Positions 7,766 through 10,977 of a DNA stretch of 10,977 nt are shown in pieces. A model generated the notes under the pieces. The model did not search any database. It saw only the letters and a program-made list of their open reading frames with translations, and had not been told where the DNA came from. Each line of letters starts with the position of its first letter. Within the stretch, counting starts at the first letter, position 1. Source of the DNA: Vulcanimicrobiia bacterium (lineage in GTDB: Bacteria; Eremiobacterota; Eremiobacteria; Baltobacterales; Baltobacteraceae); the NCBI GenBank assembly GCA_024281135.1, contig JAMXLG010000409.1:1-10977 (forward strand), given 5' to 3'. The position numbers and the translations under genes are program-made.

Positions 7766-7773
7766 CCTACCTC
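7766..7773 (-). promoter_or_regulatory. Ribosome binding site of the adaptor gene
   Basis: The minus strand reads GAGGTAGG, with GAGG five bases from the ATG at 7764. It lies wholly within the 15-base gap after the channel gene's stop and is the strongest initiation site in the middle of the operon. Confidence 0.7.
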
Positions 7774-7779
7774 GGTTTG

Positions 7780-9171
7780 TTATTGGAGATCCGCGACGGC
7801 AGCGCGCGCATCGTAGATGCCGAGCGAGACGCGCAGTTTGACGACGGAGTTTACATAGGCAACGCGGGCGTTCACAAAATCAGACTGGGCGACGACGGAT
7901 TGCTGCTGCGTCTGAATTACGTCCGCGAGCGTGATAAGCCCGCGCTGGTATTGAAGCTGCGCGATGCGCGCCGACTCCGTTCCTAAACGCGACTCATCTT
8001 GCGCGTAATCCATCTGCGCGAGGGCCGTCTGTGCGCCGCGGTAGCTCTGCCGGACGTCGAGCTCGACTTGCGTCTGTGTCTGGTCGACGTTCAAACGCGC
8101 CGACGCGACTTGCGCATCGTCCATGCCCCGCTCGGTACGCCGCTGACCGTAGTCGACGAACGGAAACGTGAACGTGCTTTGCGCCGCGACCGCCCAATAG
8201 CCGGGTGAGCCGCGCGGCACGACAATCGGCGTTCCGTCGGGATTGACGCCGATGACTTCGCCGGCCGTCGTCGGAGCGAATTGGTTACCGAAAGACGCGT
8301 TGATTTGCACCGTTGGGAAGAGTTCGCGATTCCAGCCCTTACGCGTCGATTGCGCGGCGACGAGGGCCTCGCGCGCCGAGCGCAGATCGGGACGCGCGCC
8401 GACTGCAATCTCTTCGAGCTTTTCAACGGTACCAGCCGGCAGCGACGGGGCGGCGATGGCGTTCGGAAAGAGGAATGCTTGGGTCAACGGAGCGCCGATC
8501 GTTTGCGCGAGCTGCTCCGTCGAATTATCGACGTTGGCGCGCGCGCCGACAAGATTGGACGCGCTCTTTGCCTGCTGCACCTGCGCTCTCAGAACGTCCA
8601 CGCCGGCGACAACGCCTGCGTGTTCCTTCGCCTTAGCCACGTCTACAAGCACGTTCTGGTAGTGAAGGTCCGACTCGTCCACCGTGACGATCGCTTTATT
8701 TTGCACGACGGTGTAGTAGGCGTTTGCGACAGTGGTGGCTATGGAGTCTTCCGAGTTGGCGAGATCCTCACGAGCCTGTGCTTCGCTCGCGCGCGCGGTG
8801 GCAAGCTGAATAAAGGCGAGACCACCGGTGGTTAGCGTGTAGGTCGTGCCGAGCGACGCGGTGTTCTGGCTGTAGACATTTTGTTGCTTGCCGCCGACGA
8901 ACCCGAAGGCGCCTTCGTAATTTGCGCTCTTGCTCAGGTAATTCGAGAGCGTTCCATTGACCGGGGGAAAGGCGTTGTAGCGCGCCTGCGCAACCGAATG
9001 TTCTGCCTGCCCAAGCGCGGCTACTTTCTGCGCTATCGTTGCGTTGTGGTTGAGAGCGTAGGAGACGGCGTCAGTCAACGTCATCGGTGCGGCGGGGGCC
9101 GTGACCGGGACGAGGGCGCCGAGCGCAAAGGAAGCCGCGGCTAAGAAATTACCGCGCACCAAGTGTCGCAA
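7780..9171 (-). CDS. TolC-family outer membrane efflux channel
   Basis: This 463-residue outer-membrane factor should form the trimeric exit duct of the pump. The signal peptide covers about residues 1-28 (basic MRHLVR, hydrophobic ALGALVPV, cleavage near APAA), with no lipobox cysteine, so it is TolC-like and not an OprM-type lipoprotein. Two repeats typical of the family are visible. TLTDAVSYALNHN (31-43) begins the first, and a second helical part begins near the stretch around GARPDLRSAREALVAAQ. The proteins of each trimer would give a beta-barrel plus alpha-barrel. The start is uncertain: TTG at 9171 and GTG at 9159 are both possible, neither has a ribosome site, and the next in-frame ATG would remove the signal peptide. 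Either start overlaps the upstream Yip1 gene (23 or 11 bases), so coupled translation is likely. It is strong evidence for an outer membrane. Confidence 0.93.
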   Translation of the reverse strand: MRHLVRGNFLAAASFALGALVPVTAPAAPMTLTDAVSYALNHNATIAQKVAALGQAEHSVAQARYNAFPPVNGTLSNYLSKSANYEGAFGFVGGKQQNVYSQNTASLGTTYTLTTGGLAFIQLATARASEAQAREDLANSEDSIATTVANAYYTVVQNKAIVTVDESDLHYQNVLVDVAKAKEHAGVVAGVDVLRAQVQQAKSASNLVGARANVDNSTEQLAQTIGAPLTQAFLFPNAIAAPSLPAGTVEKLEEIAVGARPDLRSAREALVAAQSTRKGWNRELFPTVQINASFGNQFAPTTAGEVIGVNPDGTPIVVPRGSPGYWAVAAQSTFTFPFVDYGQRRTERGMDDAQVASARLNVDQTQTQVELDVRQSYRGAQTALAQMDYAQDESRLGTESARIAQLQYQRGLITLADVIQTQQQSVVAQSDFVNARVAYVNSVVKLRVSLGIYDARAAVADLQ

Positions 9172-9871
9172 TCAGCGCGGGAACGACAATAAGAATCGCG
9201 CCGGCGAGCCATGCTTGTAGTTTGGGCGTGCGGCCGATAATCAACATCGCTGCGATCACGAGTCCCGTTGCCCAGAGCGAAAAAGGCGTGAAGACTGCGA
9301 GAAATGCGGTCAGCTTCGGCGAAGCGCCGGGTGCGAGCATGGCGAGTGTAGGAAGTGCCGTTTGCACAGCTTGTGGGGAATTGAAGCTGTCCGCACCGCG
9401 GATCAACACGATTACCGCAGTAATGACCGGTCCGAGCGATGCGGGCACAGCGATATTGGAAGCGGCGGCGAAGTATTGCGCGAACGTGCCTTCGCCATTC
9501 CCCAATTTATCGAAGATCAGCATCACAACTGCGTTGATCAACACGAAGAACGGCACGGCAACGATCGTGAACATCCAGGTGAAGCCGATGATTTTTTGAG
9601 AAATCGTGAGTTGCGCTTGTTGCTGCTCCGGCGTAAGCTGAGCGAGCCGCGGGTTCTCCGCGACCATCTGCTGCCAGCTACCGGCGATGCCGTGTTGCAG
9701 TGCGGGCACCATGAGGTATGTGCCGACGGCCGTAAGCACGATCGCGATCGCAAGCGCCCAGCCCCACGTTGGAAAGAGGCGAATCGACTCGAACGCCTCC
9801 TTTGGGGCAACGATTGTGTCGAGCACCGTCTTCAGCCCGTTAGCCTGCGGTGCCTGAGAATCTACAGCCAT
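9149..9871 (-). CDS. Yip1-family integral membrane protein (YknW-like)
   Basis: This 240-residue protein has about five predicted membrane helices (residues 36-56, 95-120, 132-158, 186-212, 217-237). The N-terminus VLDTIVAPKEAFESIRLFPTW is typical of bacterial Yip1-domain proteins, and a Gln/Pro-rich loop (about 70-93) lies between helices 1 and 2. In Bacillus subtilis the Yip1-family protein YknW is encoded with YknXYZ and acts with that ABC transporter; the arrangement here suggests a similar partner role, perhaps in assembly or substrate handling. An upstream TTG at 9892 would add seven residues, but the ATG at 9871 has GAGGT six bases before it and is preferred. It follows the small secreted gene by 36 bases and overlaps the start of the TolC-like gene. 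The substrate cannot be read from sequence. Confidence 0.85.
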   Translation of the reverse strand: MAVDSQAPQANGLKTVLDTIVAPKEAFESIRLFPTWGWALAIAIVLTAVGTYLMVPALQHGIAGSWQQMVAENPRLAQLTPEQQQAQLTISQKIIGFTWMFTIVAVPFFVLINAVVMLIFDKLGNGEGTFAQYFAAASNIAVPASLGPVITAVIVLIRGADSFNSPQAVQTALPTLAMLAPGASPKLTAFLAVFTPFSLWATGLVIAAMLIIGRTPKLQAWLAGAILIVVPALIATLGAR

Positions 9872-9876
9872 AGCAC

Positions 9877-9881
9877 ACCTC
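9877..9881 (-). promoter_or_regulatory. Ribosome site that fixes the Yip1 gene start
   Basis: GAGGT on the minus strand precedes the ATG at 9871 at normal spacing. The upstream in-frame TTG at 9892 has no such site, so the shorter protein is chosen. Confidence 0.7.
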
Positions 9882-9907
9882 GTGACACGCAAACGCGCGC
9901 GGCATAG

Positions 9908-10270
9908 CTACAAACAGTTCATAGCGACGTAAGCAAGCAGATGTTTCATCCTCGGGTCATCACTTTCTTGCGCATGGATCGCGAACTGGTCCTTTTGCAC
10001 TCGGGTTTGCTCGTTCAGAGCAAACCCATCCGGTTCGAGCGTGCGATGATCTTTAATCGCGGCGGCGATCTCCCCAGCTCTGCGCTCGTGCGACTCGGCA
10101 TATGCGATCATTAGCCGCAGCCGCAACTCGCGTAAGACGCGCGGGGAGTAGAGTCGACGAATGTCGCTACAGCTCTGCCGACGCGGAAGCGGTGACGCGG
10201 GCGCGACCAGCAGGCTTGCCAGCAGCACGAGCGAGGTCAGCGCGGGGCAGACGGGGTATCCGTTGAACAT
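9908..10270 (-). CDS. Small secreted hypothetical protein
   Basis: I do not recognise this 120-residue protein. It starts with ATG at 10270 behind a near-perfect GGAGG five bases upstream, the best ribosome site in the window, which argues that it is real. A hydrophobic stretch (about 10-25, LTSLVLLASLLVAPA) with a likely cleavage site near APAS predicts export. Basic residues are lacking before it, so a single membrane anchor is also possible. The mature part is short, highly charged and mostly helical (arginine-rich 37-66; AGEIAAAIKDHRTL). It has cysteines at 34 and 119 that could pair outside the membrane. It lies 36 bases upstream of the Yip1 gene on the same strand and is probably the first gene of the export operon. 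It could be an accessory periplasmic subunit or sensor; nothing in the sequence decides this. Confidence 0.7.
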   Translation of the reverse strand: MFNGYPVCPALTSLVLLASLLVAPASPLPRRQSCSDIRRLYSPRVLRELRLRLMIAYAESHERRAGEIAAAIKDHRTLEPDGFALNEQTRVQKDQFAIHAQESDDPRMKHLLAYVAMNCL

Positions 10271-10275
10271 GATGT

Positions 10276-10280
10276 CCTCC
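10276..10280 (-). promoter_or_regulatory. Strong ribosome binding site of the small secreted gene
   Basis: GGAGG on the minus strand lies five bases before the ATG at 10270. It abuts and shares one base with the inverted repeat at 10280-10302, so a protein or hairpin on that repeat would hinder ribosome access. Confidence 0.75.
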
Positions 10281-10302
10281 GGACGGGCAATACCTCCGTC
10301 CG
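10280..10302. repeat. Perfect 7-9-7 inverted repeat in the divergent promoter region
   Basis: CGGACGG (10280-10286) and CCGTCCG (10296-10302) are exact reverse complements around GCAATACCT. The repeat lies between the operon's candidate -10 box and its first ribosome site. It could be a repressor operator, since arms and spacing fit a dimer, or a 5'-leader hairpin of 7 base pairs. It also lies upstream of the RNase J -10 box, so a bound protein could affect both directions. Confidence 0.5.
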
Positions 10303-10307
10303 ACCTT

Positions 10308-10315
10308 CATATAAA
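10308..10315. promoter_or_regulatory. Overlapping divergent -10 boxes
   Basis: The plus strand reads TATAAA at 10310-10315, five of six to consensus, for RNase J. The minus strand reads TATATG at 10313-10308, four of six, for the export operon, with TTCAAA 16 bases upstream as a weak -35. No plus-strand -35 is evident. Only 60 bases separate the two coding starts, so both promoters must lie within this gap or inside the coding regions. Confidence 0.45.
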
Positions 10316-10330
10316 GTAAGCGAAAGATCT

Positions 10331-10977
10331 TTGAACCTAGATACTCTGATCGTCCCCGCCCCTCCGGACGAGCCGTACACCCGCGTCGTTCCGCTCGGCG
10401 GTTGCGGCGAAATCGGCCGCAACATGACGGTTATCGAAACGAACGATGACCTCGTCGTGGTCGATTGCGGCTTGATGTTCCCCGACGACGAGATGTTCGG
10501 CGTCGACGTCGTAATCAACGACTTTACGTACGTCCGCGAGCGCGCGCACAAACTGCGCGCAGTCTTGGTCACGCACGGGCATGAAGACCATATCGGCGGC
10601 ATTCCGTACTTTTTGCGCGAGTTTCCGAACACGCCGGTCGTCGGAACGCCCCTTTCGATTGCACTGATCAAGGCGAAATCGCGCGAGCACAAATTCGCAA
10701 CGATCGAATTCGTAACGGTTCAACCGGGCGATCGCATTCGCTACGGCTCGATCGAAACCGAATTCATTCATATCAATCACTCGGTTGCAGGTGCGTGCTC
10801 CCTCGCCCTGCGCACGCCGGCCGGCACGGTTTTTCATACCGGCGACTTCAAATTCGATCAGACGCCGATCGACAACAAACCGGCCGACTTTGCTCGGATC
10901 GCGCGCGTTGGTGACGAGGGCGTGCTGCTCATGCTCTCGGATTCAACCAATGCCGAGCGTCCCGGCCACACGCTTTC
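10331..10977 (+). CDS. rnj: Ribonuclease J (metallo-beta-lactamase/beta-CASP), C-terminal part beyond window
   Basis: This is the N-terminal 215 residues of an RNase J, the 5'-exonuclease and endonuclease of RNA processing and decay; full-length members have about 550 residues. The metallo-beta-lactamase fold shows PLGGCGEIGRNM (21-32), the zinc motif HGHEDH (82-87, ligands His82, His84, Asp86, His87), His150 in INHSV, and Asp172 in HTGDFKFD. LLMLSDSTNAERPG, typical of this family, follows. No ATG exists between the upstream stop-free stretch and the conserved core; TTG at 10331 is the most likely start and would give a 20-residue lead-in, but its ribosome site is weak. The stretch after His150 reads SVAGA, where many homologues have SIPDA. 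It is divergent from the export operon, and the two are probably linked only by shared promoter DNA. Confidence 0.93.
   Translation, partial: MNLDTLIVPAPPDEPYTRVVPLGGCGEIGRNMTVIETNDDLVVVDCGLMFPDDEMFGVDVVINDFTYVRERAHKLRAVLVTHGHEDHIGGIPYFLREFPNTPVVGTPLSIALIKAKSREHKFATIEFVTVQPGDRIRYGSIETEFIHINHSVAGACSLALRTPAGTVFHTGDFKFDQTPIDNKPADFARIARVGDEGVLLMLSDSTNAERPGHTL

Noticed and set aside
1959..10302. A shared regulator for dnaK and the export operon, because both inverted repeats contain CGGAC and GTCCG
   Set aside because: The spacing between the shared cores differs (10 versus 13 bases), so one dimer would not bind both in the same way; the likeness is probably GC-rich coincidence.
10337..10837. A 166-codon open frame on the minus strand
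   Set aside because: It is antisense to the conserved metallo-beta-lactamase domain of RNase J, lacks domain features, and would collide with the divergent promoter region.
1..10977. Mobile element, CRISPR array or toxin-antitoxin pair
   Set aside because: There are no direct repeat arrays, terminal inverted repeats, transposase or integrase motifs, and base composition looks uniform along the window.

Overview
The window looks like a contiguous piece of a moderately GC-rich bacterial chromosome. The genes are tightly packed, mostly on the minus strand, and I see no tRNA, rRNA, insertion sequence, prophage or CRISPR. A TolC-type outer-membrane channel and a periplasmic adaptor imply a cell with two membranes. 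DnaK, however, lacks the roughly 23-residue ATPase-domain insert of proteobacterial Hsp70 and reads like a Firmicutes DnaK, and an RNase J is present. Together these suggest a diderm outside the Proteobacteria. Candidatus Eremiobacterota (WPS-2) or a similar terrestrial phylum is my guess, held with low confidence.

Layout, left to right. Bases 1-1780 (minus) hold dnaK, cut at its C-terminal tail by the window edge. Bases 1781-2075 are a regulatory gap with the dnaK leader, two inverted repeats and the htrA terminator. Bases 2076-3281 (minus) hold a membrane-anchored HtrA/Deg serine protease with a strong -10 box of its own. Bases 3356-9871 (minus) hold a compact six-gene export operon, in transcription order: Yip1-family membrane protein, TolC-like channel, MacA/HlyD adaptor, two different MacB-like permeases, and a MacB/LolD-type ATPase. 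Four of its junctions overlap and the fifth is a 15-base gap. A small secreted hypothetical protein (9908-10270) precedes it and is probably its first gene. Bases 10271-10330 are a 60-base divergent promoter region with a perfect 7-9-7 inverted repeat. From 10331 to the window end (plus) lies the start of an RNase J gene.

How the genes work together. The ATPase and the two permeases should form an inner-membrane ABC engine. The adaptor would link it across the periplasm to the TolC-like channel. The Yip1 protein is the telling member: Yip1 + adaptor + ATPase + permease is the set found in the Bacillus subtilis YknWXYZ transporter, which protects against the SdpC toxin. This operon looks like a two-membrane version of that system with a TolC and a second permease added. 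DnaK and HtrA are protein quality-control genes; HtrA may be partly co-transcribed with the pump, but that is inference.
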